Below, in pieces: positions 16,501 through 29,026 of a DNA stretch of 64,000 nucleotides (its first letter is position 1; the number at the start of each line of letters is the position of its first letter). A model generated the notes under the pieces. The model ran no database searches. It was not told the DNA's origin and saw nothing but the letters and a program-made list of their open reading frames with translations. The translations under genes and the position numbers were made by a program. The DNA is from Membranipora membranacea (taxonomy: Eukaryota > Bryozoa > Gymnolaemata > Cheilostomatida > Membraniporidae). The stretch covers positions 17,596,025 to 17,660,024 of the forward strand of contig OU612070.1 in assembly GCA_914767715.1 (NCBI GenBank). Direction: 5' to 3'.

Positions 16501-19500
16501 CAGAGATGAGCTACAGATGCTTGTAGAAAGGATACTGGCCATACAATCGGAGGATAACTGGACTACTAAGGTAAAATCAGCAATTTTGATATTGACTCAA
16601 TTTTTAGCTCTGTCGAAACACCATATTTCTCTCTCTTCAGAGACTGTAATAAACTCTATCCCTATCCCTGAATGTAGAATTGCTTTCGCAGTTGCCCCAA
16701 TAAAATTAACTTGTTGGTTGTGATAATTTTAATCGAATCGAGCCCACTTTTGCTTGAAGAAGTTCGGAAGTTGGGGTACCGCATCAATGGTGTCTGTGTA
16801 TTTTAGAGCTCGAAGCCTTGCTCATCATTTTTCAATTCACATGCTAGCTGGAAATTTACAGACATACAGCAACTGAAATAAAAATTATTGGACATAAATA
16901 TCAGTGCCACTACGACGGGCAAATTATAAAGTGATTTCGGAAATTTTTGCCCAGTCATGTAAATTCACAGTGCCAGATAGAAGCTCTGTTAAATTTTCAG
17001 TAGCTGGTCAGTTGAACTTCTCAATTCCCATATCTACTAGCTACTATACAATTAATTATAACTATTACTTAGCAGGGATTATGCTATATTACATAATATG
17101 TTTAATACACAATCACATTGTATATCTGCAGGGAGCTAAACCTGACCCTGTGGCGGTGTTACGTAAACAGTTGGATGAGGCCCAGGCAGCCCTGGCTGAT
17201 GAGAAATCTAACTTGGCCTCAGCACAGAGTAAAATCAAGGAGATCACCGGTAAATGGGCCCACGCTGAGAAAGTTAGCTCTACAACAGGGGGACAAGTTG
17301 CTGAATTGCAGGTACTCCCAGTTTGTTATACAAGAGCTGCAAAGCTATGTCTGTGATATAACTAGCTTGCAAAATGACTGTGTTTGCTGCGCAAAGCTTT
17401 TATCAATCAGACTATTTGCACAGTTTTATTTGGCTGTACCCTGGCTTATATATCAGTATTGTGAATAGACTTTTGAGCTCAATTACTTAATCTCCAGGCT
17501 TTCTCTAGCTTTCATCTCAAATTATTGTAAATATTAAACCACCCCAGTCGTGGCTTCAAGTATTACCAATCATGCCACAGATAATAATTATCAAGAGTTT
17601 TCCAAGAATCCAATTTTCATTTCACCTATTCGACTTGCCTTTCCTTGTTATGATTGCTAAACAGAATCGCTTATTATGTTAGGGTGTCTGTCTGCAAGTT
17701 AATTATGCATAGATCTTCGAATAGATTTGACTTGTTTGAAGCTGCTCTGAGTGCCTATGTCTAAGGAGACCCTGTGTTCACGAAAATGAAACAAACATTA
17801 AAATCACTTTTCAACTTTTAGAACTCTTATCTTTATACAATATAACCTGTCCACGATGTGTATCATTCCAATTCAACCCTTGTTTATTTTCTCCTCTCTT
17901 GTCTGTCAACAGAAGCGAATGCAGCAGACCCACGAGCAGCACAAACAAGACCTGGCCTCTCTGCAGCACAGCGGGTACGCTGACAAGCAGAAGGTAGAAC
18001 AGCAGGAACAGATCATGAGCCAGCTAAGCGAGGAGAACCAGAGGCTGAGGATGTCCGTCGCTAACACAGACGAGGTCACATCCATGCAGAATCAGATTAG
18101 AGATCTCAGCGCCGAGAAACAGCAAAATGCTCAGAGGAAATCTGAAAGTGATAAAACTATAGCTAGTCTCAAACACGAGGTCACAAAGTAAGTACATTGT
18201 ACATTCGTTGTCTCTTGCACGATGTAAAAGGCTGCCGTTGTTGGTTTTGTTGCATTAGGCTTGGTTTTGTTCCCTTCAAAGTCGCAGAATCACGACAAGG
18301 GGGTGTAAGCTTCATGTGCAAAAGATTAAAGAGACTGTTAGTCTTGAGCGGATCTTCCAGTAAAAGCTGATGTAATAATTATGCGTTGAAAAGTCATGCT
18401 AATGTACTTTGCACTGAGAATCTGGCCCCTGGCTGCTGATTTTGCAAATGTTTTTATATCATTGGTAAAGTTCACATTGATTTTCTGATTACATGGCTAG
18501 TACAGAGGAACTTTTCGGTTCTTCACTAACACTATAATAGATTGTTATTGATCTTATCAAACAATAAGCACCTTGTTGTAAAAGGTTCTAATGTAATACA
18601 GCTTTTGTGCTGATTGGCAAATGTAAGACGGATATCATAATCATCGCCGTCATGATAAAGACTGCTCTGTTGATGCTGTTTTTTGTTTGTTGTGTGATTG
18701 AGTTTGTAATTAGGCGCCTGAGTAATGCTACTATTTGGTGGCTTGCTATGGCACCATTGCTCAAACCCACACACGACTCAACACACACATTCAAATGATA
18801 TATCTAAAAGCTGCCCAGCTATTACACCTCAAGTAAAATATAATGAGAAATGCAAGCTAAGGGGCTGAACTGTCTACAACAGTCTCTTGACAATCTAGAA
18901 TTTCTATAAGCGTTTCATGATAACTCTAATTTTTGGTTTGTACATCCAGTATTTTGTATGGTTTTATGCCATGGTTATTAATTTTAATCTCCTCGGCGCG
19001 TCCTCTCCCCAGTACGTCCTCTCCTGGGTGTCTGTTGATCAGGACTAATATTTGTTGGATACTTTGCAGGCTGCAGGAGGGCAGTAAGAAGCTGGATGGT
19101 GAGAGAGCTGAGAGTAAGAAACGATGTGATGAGCTCGGTCAGAAGCTGGCTCAGTCTGATAACCTCGCACAGCAGGCCAACAACAAGGCAACAGAAGCCG
19201 AGAAAAACAGCAAAAACTTACAGGAACAACTCAAGAGTCAACAACTAGACACTCAACAACAATTACAGGTGATTATTATGCAAAAAGCACCTGATGTATT
19301 ATGCCGTATAGATCAGAAAAAATTAAAGTTCTAGGAAAAAGGTTACAACCTGGCGCAACAGTAAGAAAAAAAAATCATTTCCTTTCTGCTAACTCAGTGA
19401 TTGCTATGATAATTATACATATACTCATAATGGTTGTAGAAATTGAAGGATGAGTTGAAGGTGGCTCGTGAGACTACACAACGTCAAGCTAACGGAACTC

Positions 19501-22500
19501 ACACTAACGGATCATCTAATGGTCTACCATCCACAGACAACACTAAACTGTAAGTCATTCTACTTCCTGTTTGCCTCACTTTCCGGCATAAAAGAGGACT
19601 TGGCATTATACTTGTCAACTTTCTATATTGGCTGAAAGAAGTTAAGTGTATTCCATATTATGGAACTCGCTCACTACACTGAAGAGCAGTGCAGCACTAT
19701 TCCTAAATAGAACTTTACACTAACAACTTGCTATTGATAGGCTCATTTTATAATTAGGAGTTGCCCTCCTATACCTAAAGAGATCTCCTTGATGACTGGG
19801 TTTGCCATTCCTACCTTATAAAGAAGCCTCATGAGAGCTTATCACATTATGACACTCGCTGACTACACAGATGAACAGCAGTACAGCGTTATTCACAAAT
19901 AAAACTTGACACTAACTAACAACTTGTTATAGATAGGTTTATTTTATAATTAGGAGTTGCCTTCCTATACATAGAGTTCCTCGATGATTGGGTTTGCCAT
20001 TTCTACCTTATAAAGAAGCCTCATGAGAGCTTATCTCATTATTTTGCTGTATTACTGTTCTTTTTGTTGCTCATCATATGTTTTCTTATTATGAATTTCA
20101 GTGAGAGTAAAATAAGCCAACTAGAGGAATCTTTGTCCACTAAAGAAGCCACGATTACAAACTTGAATAAGCAGCTTACAGTGGCTCGTAACTGTCTCCA
20201 GTCTCGTAACTCTCCAGAGTCTGACAAACCAGATCAGCAACTCCAAACTCAGCTAACTAGTCTACAGGCACAGATTCAAACACTCAAAGACAAAAATAAT
20301 GTGAGTGTCAATATCACTGTGCTTCTCAGATCTATCTAGCCAATCACTGATGAGCGGGTGTAAGCTGGTCACTGATTGGCTGAGATATATCTATATATCT
20401 GTTTGCTCTTTGACCTTTCCCTTGTTCTGTCTTGTCTTTGCTTTTTGACTTTTTGACAATCTTGTTATAAAATTCCCTTGATTCGGGAAACAACATGGCC
20501 AGCGAGAGATACAAAAATATCACTGGGAATATGGAGTAATTGCATAACGAAACCATTTCTGGTCTACCCTATTTAAAAAAAATAAAATAAAGTAAGATAA
20601 GCTATAGACTTTCACCGAAGCTCCACAGCCGATCAATATGATGATATTAATTGTTGCTGTTTTATTTGGATCTGTAGGAGTTACGGCGTAAGAACTGGGC
20701 TCTAAGCGATTCTCTGGAAAAAGCTGAAAGTTCAAATAGCAGCAAACAAAATAATGTATGCATCACCACCAGTGGCTTTGTTGTTAATTAGTTGGTGTTG
20801 TGCTACACGATTGTGGTCTTTAGCTGTAAACCCGCAAGCTTTTCAGATATCAGTTCTACATGTCCCCATATTATCCCCTCCGACCCTACCGACTCTGCTG
20901 CTCCAGTGAAACCATTTGCAGTTCGGTTGTTTAACTATTTTGACGCAATGCAAAAGCTTTTCAAAAAGCTGTGCTTTGACAAACTAATGTTTTGTTGTCT
21001 CGGCTAGCTATATGATCATTTGTTGTGCTATTTGTCTCTATACAATAGACATATGTTATCCCATGCTCATCCTCTTTGAAGCTAACATAAAAAGTGTTGT
21101 GGCATTGGATTGACTTCTAATCATTTTATTATAATGATACACGCTACCCATATGGTTCATGGTTAGACAGTTTTTGCTCACAACTTGTAACCAGTCCATG
21201 TATTAATTAAAATTGTCGCTCATATGTTACATGTTACCCAAGGCTTAACTGTGTAATTGATTGTAGGAGTTAGAAAGCTTACAAGAAAAGGCCAATGCTT
21301 ATGATGGGTTGGTCAAAGAATCCAATGAGCTTAAAGAGAGCCTCAAAAAACTACACCAAACAGTCAACCAACAAGAGCAAGAGGTAGAGAAACTGAGACA
21401 GTCATCTGCTGTAAGTGTGCTGTAGGCCTACTACTAGGAAGTGACTTACTAAACATTTACAATTTATGTTGTTGCAATGATATCGTGATATTTTGGCACA
21501 TCCTCTGCCCTGGATCAAATCACAACTGTCAGTACGAAGATTGAATGGCATTCCCTCCCACAAAAGCCTCAGATTAAACCAGCCACACATCCAGCCTTGT
21601 ACTACCCTCTCGTCAGCCGCATTCCATGTCCGTTGATATGTTAGTTAATTGTTCATAATTTACCCGCTTGACTCAGTATTTGTTTTATGCCCCTGTGCAG
21701 GCTCATTTCTCTGTGACAATGTGCTTGGTATGAGCGTGGTATGATATTCATTTTTGTAATTTATTATTCCATGTAGTAATTGAGTCGATGGTGAGATGAT
21801 CTATCTATCTATAGCCACGCTATGTAGGTTTAGGTGTATGGATGGCGTCCTCGTACATATTTGTGGTTACCCTATAATTCGATGTGACCCATTTAGCTGA
21901 CTTGAAGAGTTGTGCCCCCTTTATTGTTCGGTTACTGGCAGAGCAATTTAGGGCAAACCACTCAAGTGTCAACGTAATTTCGGTCCTCTGTTTTATGGTG
22001 GAACCATGATAAGTTTAAGGTCCTGAACTAATTGGGAGTTTTGAATTCACGTTGGATTTGCGGTAAATTTGAGAGCGGTAAGGCATGTATTCATTGTCTA
22101 GGATTGTTGTTAAGGCCCAAAGGTGCATGATGAGAAAAAAATTCTATATCATATCACAATCTGCTTACTCGCTTTTATCCCCTGTGTTTTATGTTACCAT
22201 TGTTTGTTGAATGTTATGACTATGATCAATGATTATATTGGATGTGGGGTTTTGCAACAGGCAAATGGGGCGGAGCAAAAATCTCAGGTTGAGCAGCAAG
22301 TCAGCGAAGCTGTCTCCAAAGCTGCTGCCGACCACGAGAAGAAAGTCCGAGAGCTCAACGCTGTCCTCAAGAAGAGGACCGGTGATGTGTCTGAGCTTCA
22401 GTGTAACCTTAAATGGGAGAGCGATCGAGTGGCTGAACTCGAAGCCTCCCAAAAGCAGCAGACTGAAGGAGTTGCTACACTACAGAGCGCCCTCGACGAC

Positions 22501-25500
22501 GCTAAGTCACAAGTTGCCTCCCTCTCTGATTGTGTATGTTCTCCTGCTGCTCGTAGCTCGTAGCTCGCTTCATTTTATCTTCTTTAACAAACAAACTTCT
22601 GGATCACTGCCTCTATCTTAACCGACTCTTTTTTATACCTTTCTCACACATGCCTCATGTGTTATACCTTCACTCCAGGGTACTTGTGTAACATTTAACC
22701 CGCCTTGTTCTCACCAATATTTCCTTCTTTTTAACCAAGTATGATAACCTCTACACACCATCTCATATTTTTAACACTGACCATACCCACCACTCACTAA
22801 CGGTTATAGGCATGGTTGGCTGTCATTCTTATGTTCCGGTTGATTGAGGTTCGCTGATGGATGCTCATGTTTGCTTCTCTGTTTTGGTCTTTTGATGTCT
22901 GCATGGCTTTTTTATATACCCTATGGCGGCATATGATATCGTCATATATTTCTATACTACTTCTTGCTCTCTTAAATGGTCATTCATCAATACTATTGGG
23001 ACACTCAAATCCCTCACTCCCCGATCTCATTCAACACAGCTCATTTCAAGGATTCAGAAGACAACTTGTGTGCTAACAGTATATGGAGGTTTCAAAAAAT
23101 TTTCAGATCAGACATTCACCTTCTAAATGCTAAATGCTACAGCTCACTCACATACTGACTTAGAATCTCTCTTCCGTATATCGGGTGTGGCAAGCTATTA
23201 TTCATTTTACTTTTATTTGTAGAGCTCCAAGTCCAATGCTGAAGTTGGAAAGCTGAAAAAGGAATTAGAATCTGTCCGCTCGAAGAATACGGTTAGTCAA
23301 GACTCCAGTTGCTATTGATCTTTCAACCTATTTACTAATTTTATTAGCAACACAGTCAGGCTCAATTAATACTACATGTAGCTAATTTTACATTGCTTAC
23401 TGGGGATGGACCGGAACCCTTCGAATTAGGAGTTGAATATGGGAAGTTTTATCATGGATATGGTATGGTCTGAGATTAGACATTCTTTAACTTTATAATT
23501 GCCTTCCTTTTGTCTGACCCTGGTTATTCGGCCAGTATTGCCAACTAGACTTTTAGTGGAAATAAGCCTTCAGCTTAAGAGGTGCCCTGATTTGTAACAG
23601 GCCAGGGACATCATATCCAAGGAGAAGTTGTATACTCCTGACTCATCTGTGACCATGAGTCAGCCAGCCTGAAAAGGCAGCAATGCACTTAAACATAATG
23701 TTTTATTGTTTATTTCCACTCAGGATCTGGAGGGAAAAATTAAAGACTTGAAGACTCAGGCACCTGCAGAACCTTCACCAGCAGCGGCAGCAGACGAGTC
23801 TACAAGCTTATCACAGTATAAAAATGCTCTCTCTGAGGCAGTAAGTACATCATCTATTCATTTCATACTCTTCTATAATAGGAAAACAATCCCTCTGGTG
23901 CTTAAATAGACAGGATTTTCATTATATGATATTCATTCCAATTCTTTGCTATAACCCTATTTATAAACATTGCTTTCACAAAATCTTAATCAATTCAAAA
24001 CACAGATGTCAAAATCACAAGCCAAAATTCATAAATAGGATGGCCAAGTTAAACACGCAAGTCATCCTGAGTGGTACTTTGATCAGAGCATAAGTGAGAT
24101 TTTTGTTTCAGAGGAGATACAACACACAGTGGTGCGCAAACCGCTTTACAACGCGCAGGTCTTTAGCTAGAAATTATGAGTCCGGCGGTGTTTCGAGGTC
24201 ATATATGTTGCAACACTCTCGTGGCCGGCCTCAGCAGCTTAAAGCAACCTCTGTGTGTTGATGAGCAACTCCTTTGTTGATTTATAGACCTAGGTCCATT
24301 TCCAAATAATGGGTAGTGAGAGGCAATCTGTTTGTTTTGCTAATGTAGACCCTGGGAGACTGCCAACTCTTATTTGTTTCACAACAATAGCTGCCACGCA
24401 ACTCTCATGCTTAGACTCTTGCCAGAAATATGGCCTTGCACTAAGAGAACACCAACGATTCCATCAGTTTAATGCCTTTCTTGGTCAGACTTGACAATCA
24501 TGTCTGGTCTTTAGCCTGTGATTATAGTATTCCTTCTTGGTGAGGAATCTTCTCACACTTTTCATCGTATCGTATCAATCAATCTGACACTATATTAAAA
24601 ATGGGCTTGGCTTGGCCTGGTCAGTTCACACACTCTGCGCACCTTGGGAATGCGGTCTAATCGAGGCATAAGTTACACTTTCGTTGTACAGCATATTATA
24701 TTTTAACACCTCAACTTGCTTGCAGGAGAAAATGTTGGACTCTCTAAGCTCCAGAGTGGAGGATGAACATAACAAGCTAACTGCTGAAATCAGAGCTAAA
24801 GATCAAACTATCTCATCTGTGCAACAAAGACTGGAGTCTGCAGAGAAAAACTCCAAACTAGCTACTGACTTGGAAGCTCAGCTCCAGGAATCCCACAAGG
24901 TACCTAGGCAGGCCGGGTGAGGCCGGGCCCTTCCTCCCCAAATATCATTAATTTTACTTAACAGCAACTCATTTGGAATCGTCCTACTCTTAAATTGAGG
25001 AGATAACCCGATCTCGGTTATACCTGATTGTGCAATACACCCACATCAGTGTAACTTATATATATATCATAGAAGAGTACATTTAAACAACAATCTCCTT
25101 ACCTTACAAGCACATTTAATCGTAACATATAACTTTCTTCTGCATATGACCAGCCAGTCAGGCCTGGATTACGATAGTTTGTTGAAGTGTACATACTAAA
25201 TATTATTGAGTATGGTTATACCTAGTTTATGTATGTAGATCAGTGTCAACAACAGCATGTCCATATGACACTCTGCTCATTCTATCATTTCAGAAAGTGG
25301 CTAAACTAGAGAAATCACTAGAGGAACAAAATTCTCGGCTCAAAGCTGATGTAAGTATTTCTTCACAAGCTTACCCGTATTATCATAATAAGTGTTTGCT
25401 GATGCTTCCATCCCCCCACAGGTTTTTTCGTAGTGTCGTACACGCATGTGGCAAACTGCCAAAATAACATTTAGTTGCTAATAAATTATTTAAATGTCAC

Positions 25501-27228
25501 GCTGCTAGAGTTGATGGCAACAGCCGAAAAGTCTACACCAATAGATGAGTGTGTATGTTTGGATAGCAGTGACGTTAACAAAAATGATAAGCCGTGTGAA
25601 TGTTAAACAGGCTGTATGTGGTTTGTTTCGGCCGGTCGACAAGCGGGCCTACATGACCTGCGGAAAGTGCTCACCCTTACTTGTGCTGACAGCACTGCCA
25701 GCTGAATAACTGTGCGGGCGGGGCCACACTGATGACGTGATATACTAGTGCATGTATATCTCTGATCGATAGAGAGTGAATTAATTCACTTAGCAAGAGT
25801 ACATTGCTCATATTAAATTGACTCTAACGATCAGAGATAAACGTGATAATAGTGTAGTCTCGATGTCAGTGTGGGACGGGGCATTTTAGATTGTTTTACA
25901 TTTTACATTTGTACAAAAAATACTGACACTGACCGTCTGTTTTCCTTTGTAACCAACAGCTTGGCTCTTTAGAGAGTTCGCTCAAAGACGAGCAATTAAA
26001 AAATAGGCAACTAGCACAGCACTTGGTTAGTACAGCACTGAACTTTGTCTAATGCTCTCTCATGGTGAAGGTCCTGTTTAGCAATGTGGGAATGATTTAA
26101 TTGAGCGCCTTAGCTTCATTCAATCCAATCAGACCTGTGTTATGGTGGTCCGAAGCTCTCAGGCAGTGTTTGGATTTCTTTGTGACGTTAAAGATTGTGG
26201 GCATTGGGAGGACCCTGGTAGTATATCTAGCCCAATATATGGATTCTCCATGTTTTTTCACATCTAAAGGTCCAAGTTACATGGAGAATCCATATATTAG
26301 GTTAGATATACTTCAAGGGGCCCCCAATGCCCACAATTTTTAAGTTAAAAAGCACGCACCACATAATCTGCTATTCAATATGTCTGAGCGCTTTAGGCTG
26401 TGTAATGGTGGAAGATTGTTTCAAAATTTAATTTAAGTCTGTGAAGGTCAATGTTTTGTGTTTGTGAAGAAAAATTTGATTTTTGTTAGAATTATTTTGA
26501 TACTGCCGGTCGATCTGATTTGTCAAAATATTAACCCGGTTTGAATGGTTTATCTATGCCCTTACCAACCACGCCACCATAAAAGCACTTGGGCTGTCTT
26601 GATCATAGTTTGTTGACCTTGAATCAGATTACAATCCTACACATCATTGATACGGCTGTTGAGAAATCCTTATCTAATTCAGCAAACAAAAGACAATTTG
26701 CTCCATGACCTTGTTCGGAAATACACTCCTACCTCACTAGACTTTACACTCTGATAACCACAATTGTGTATAAGATAAGAGTAACATACACACGGGATAT
26801 TAATATACCGTGAGATAGGTACCTCCCCTTGGTAAGATTCGGGAAGGCCTGAAATAATTCAGTCTATTATAAATATGATTTTACACCCAAATTTATTATT
26901 CCTGTTTCTGGATGCCCACCCATGCTATACCCAGCATGTAACCGTTATATGACCTTGAGAGGAAATTTATCTTTTCAACATGTGCTCTCAAAGTGGAATT
27001 TTGCTGAAGAACCTACTCTTGCTGCACCCTGAATGCATCAAAACTGGTGTCATGCTGCAGTAACAACTAAGCTGTTTTCTGCTCTCCACGCTATTCACAA
27101 AGAAAACCACCATGTTTTTCTCTAGTTCTGTTTCTTGGGGAATGTAGATTTTGAATGTATTTCATTTTTTGCAGGCTGCGGCTATGGCAGCCAGTGGAGG
27201 CGGTGATGACAGTGGTACATGTGTGTAG
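13586..27228 (+). CDS. RRBP1: p180/kinectin-like ribosome-binding ER membrane protein
   Basis: Nineteen coding exons join without a phase break into 960 aa: 13586-13796, 14122-14318, 15093-15239, 15897-16019, 16361-16570, 17132-17311, 17913-18187, 19070-19268, 19440-19549, 20102-20300, 20678-20755, 21267-21410, 22261-22533, 23223-23291, 23724-23840, 24726-24899, 25294-25350, 25960-26025, 27175-27228. The protein starts with a short N-terminus and one membrane helix (residues 5-27), then SFGGESDYEQQIARQKE and a KKVNKEKKKNEKK basic patch, as in p180. A Lys/Pro/Val-rich linker runs to about 296. A long heptad coiled coil follows, with the family signature LRRKNWALSDSLEKAE (human p180/kinectin has KNW.AMEAL..AEK). 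The tail is GTCV. The p180 basic decapeptide repeats are absent. In vertebrates the family tethers ribosomes and microtubules to rough ER. Kinectin is the alternative name, and the gene may be ancestral to both. Confidence 0.88.
19657..20037. repeat. Tandem duplication, two 189-bp units, in an RRBP1-like intron
   Basis: Units 19657-19845 and 19846-20037 both run from ATTATG(G/A)(A/C)ACTCGCT, through TTTATAATTAGGAGTTGCC, to CTTATAAAGAAGCCTCATGAGAGCTTATC. They fill much of the intron before exon 10 (20102) and stop short of its acceptor. Small indels separate the two copies. Confidence 0.85.
26190..26340. repeat. Long perfect-ended hairpin (foldback) in the last RRBP1-like intron
   Basis: Bases 26190-26253 pair with 26279-26340 across a loop of about 25 bases. 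The arms begin and end with the same blocks (ATTGTGGGCATTGGG and ATATATGGATTCTCCATG, with their complements) and match at roughly nine positions in ten. No reading frame is carried. It could be a small foldback transposon or the source of a double-stranded RNA. It is intronic on the sense strand of the RRBP1-like gene. Confidence 0.85.
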
Positions 27229-29026
27229 GTGTCACATGACCTACCACCTGTCAGAGTTCCTGTATAACAGGTGCCCCTCCATACCTCCCTGGAGACAAGC
27301 GTGACAGGCCTTATACTGCTATTATACATGTTATACACACACACACTAAGGGATGGTGCTAACGAGAGATATACATGTAGTCAGATACCTGCAGTGTTAG
27401 GATACAGTATGCTGCCTCTGCCTTTGTGTGTCAGCAGCATGTGTTCACTGATTGAATCAACCGTTACATACTTTATAACTCAAAAACACTCCAACTCGTG
27501 TATAAGCGCTTCGGACGACACTATAAGTCAATGTCGTCTTGCCGTTGTCGTGATTGATACAAAATTCCCTGCTGTGCATTTATTACAACATAGCTAATGA
27601 CTGGGATATCACATGTGATATTTTCATGAATTTGTAGTTTTATTTCATAATTATTAATTATTCGCTATGGTCTCACCAGTGGCGCCATTCCAACTGACTT
27701 AAGAAATCTGCCTATCTGTAATTTGCTTATGATAATGAACGGAACTGATGAAGTGTCTTTTGTTACTAGTGATAAGGTCAAGGCTGAGCTGACGTAGCGC
27801 TTTTTTTGTTAATGTTCTTTCTTGTATCTTCTGTGTTGAGGTCAGCCCCTGGCTGCCGAAGCATCATGTTACGTTATTATAATAGTATTAGAAATGAATG
27901 TAATGTTACTAGTTATGAGTTGTATTAAGGTTTCGGGCACTGTCATTTTCAGTCTACACAAGAAAATTGTTTCTAGGAAATAGAAAAATGAAAACGCTCT
28001 CTCAAACCAAGACGAGTTGAATTGCTTACTTTATTAAACAGTTAATATTTGCAATAAATTTTTTAATATAATTTGAAGTTTTGCTGAATTTCTTGCTTGT
28101 CTAGGCAGTTTGTAAAACATTTGTCATAACCGCATTCTTTGGAGCCTACACTTCATGCATTTTTCTCCCGGAGTTGTTGGAATTTTCTTCTCCCTGTCCT
28201 TCAGAATTGCTGCCCTTAATAATGCACCACAAAACCCCGTTGTGACGGACTAAAAATGAGATTAATGGAGGCGAAACATGGGTGTTTTGTGTAGATTTTT
28301 TATAGCCATAAAATGTCGTATATCCATCTAATTTGAGACAGCAGCGGGTTGCTTTGTGAATAAATGATTGTTGGATTTGTTCAAACAAACAAAATACGAG
28401 GTGAGTGATGTCAGAGGAATGCCAAACATTCTCATCAAGAGAGCCATGGATGAATCCCCACATTATTGAAGTTAATTGATGCCCATGTACTATGGCTGAG
28501 TAAGTAGCAAATATATAATACTGTCTTCTTTCGTAAACAAAAAGCTGTTGTACATGTCACTTTTAGTCTGCTTGTACTGCAGTGTTTTGTGCTTTTGCCA
28601 ATCCGATATTTTATCATTTCAATACATTACTTTCCATAGTATATATTTCGAGCGTATTATCATTAACCTGAAGTTTACCCTGTCACTTCCCTGCATCTCC
28701 CATGAGCCTCGTAAACCTGTAAATAAGTTTGTACCACACTTGAGCTTAGTGATAAGATTTTTGGTATGTTTCATTCACTGTGGCAATAAAGGCCCCCTCA
28801 TTGACATTATATTGAGCTAATATTATTATATTGAGCTAATATTACATGAGCTTGTGGTCAGGCTTATCTGTGAGCAGCATATGTCATTGCTAGGCTTTCA
28901 CCGCTATAGCCTGAGAATAAAAGTACTGTATCGAGTACTTTCTCTCGGCTGACGAACTAGCAGTGTCCTATCTACTATTCTATGTATTAATCAGGGTGTT
29001 TAGGGAGGCTCACAGCCGAAGATACC
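27229..29026. other. 3' UTR of the RRBP1-like gene and intergenic spacer
   Basis: The 3' UTR starts after TAG at 27226-27228. Possible polyadenylation signals AATAAA stand at 28053-28058, 28785-28790 and 28917-28922; the first is the likeliest by distance. A perfect 19-bp tandem pair (unit ATTATATTGAGCTAATATT) lies at 28806-28843. No coding exon is recognised in this stretch. Confidence 0.5.

Noticed and set aside
22123-22260. Hydrophobic N-terminal extension before the 22261 exon of the RRBP1-like gene
   Set aside because: The acceptor TTTTGCAACAG at 22260 and phase continuity show that the sequence before it is intron.
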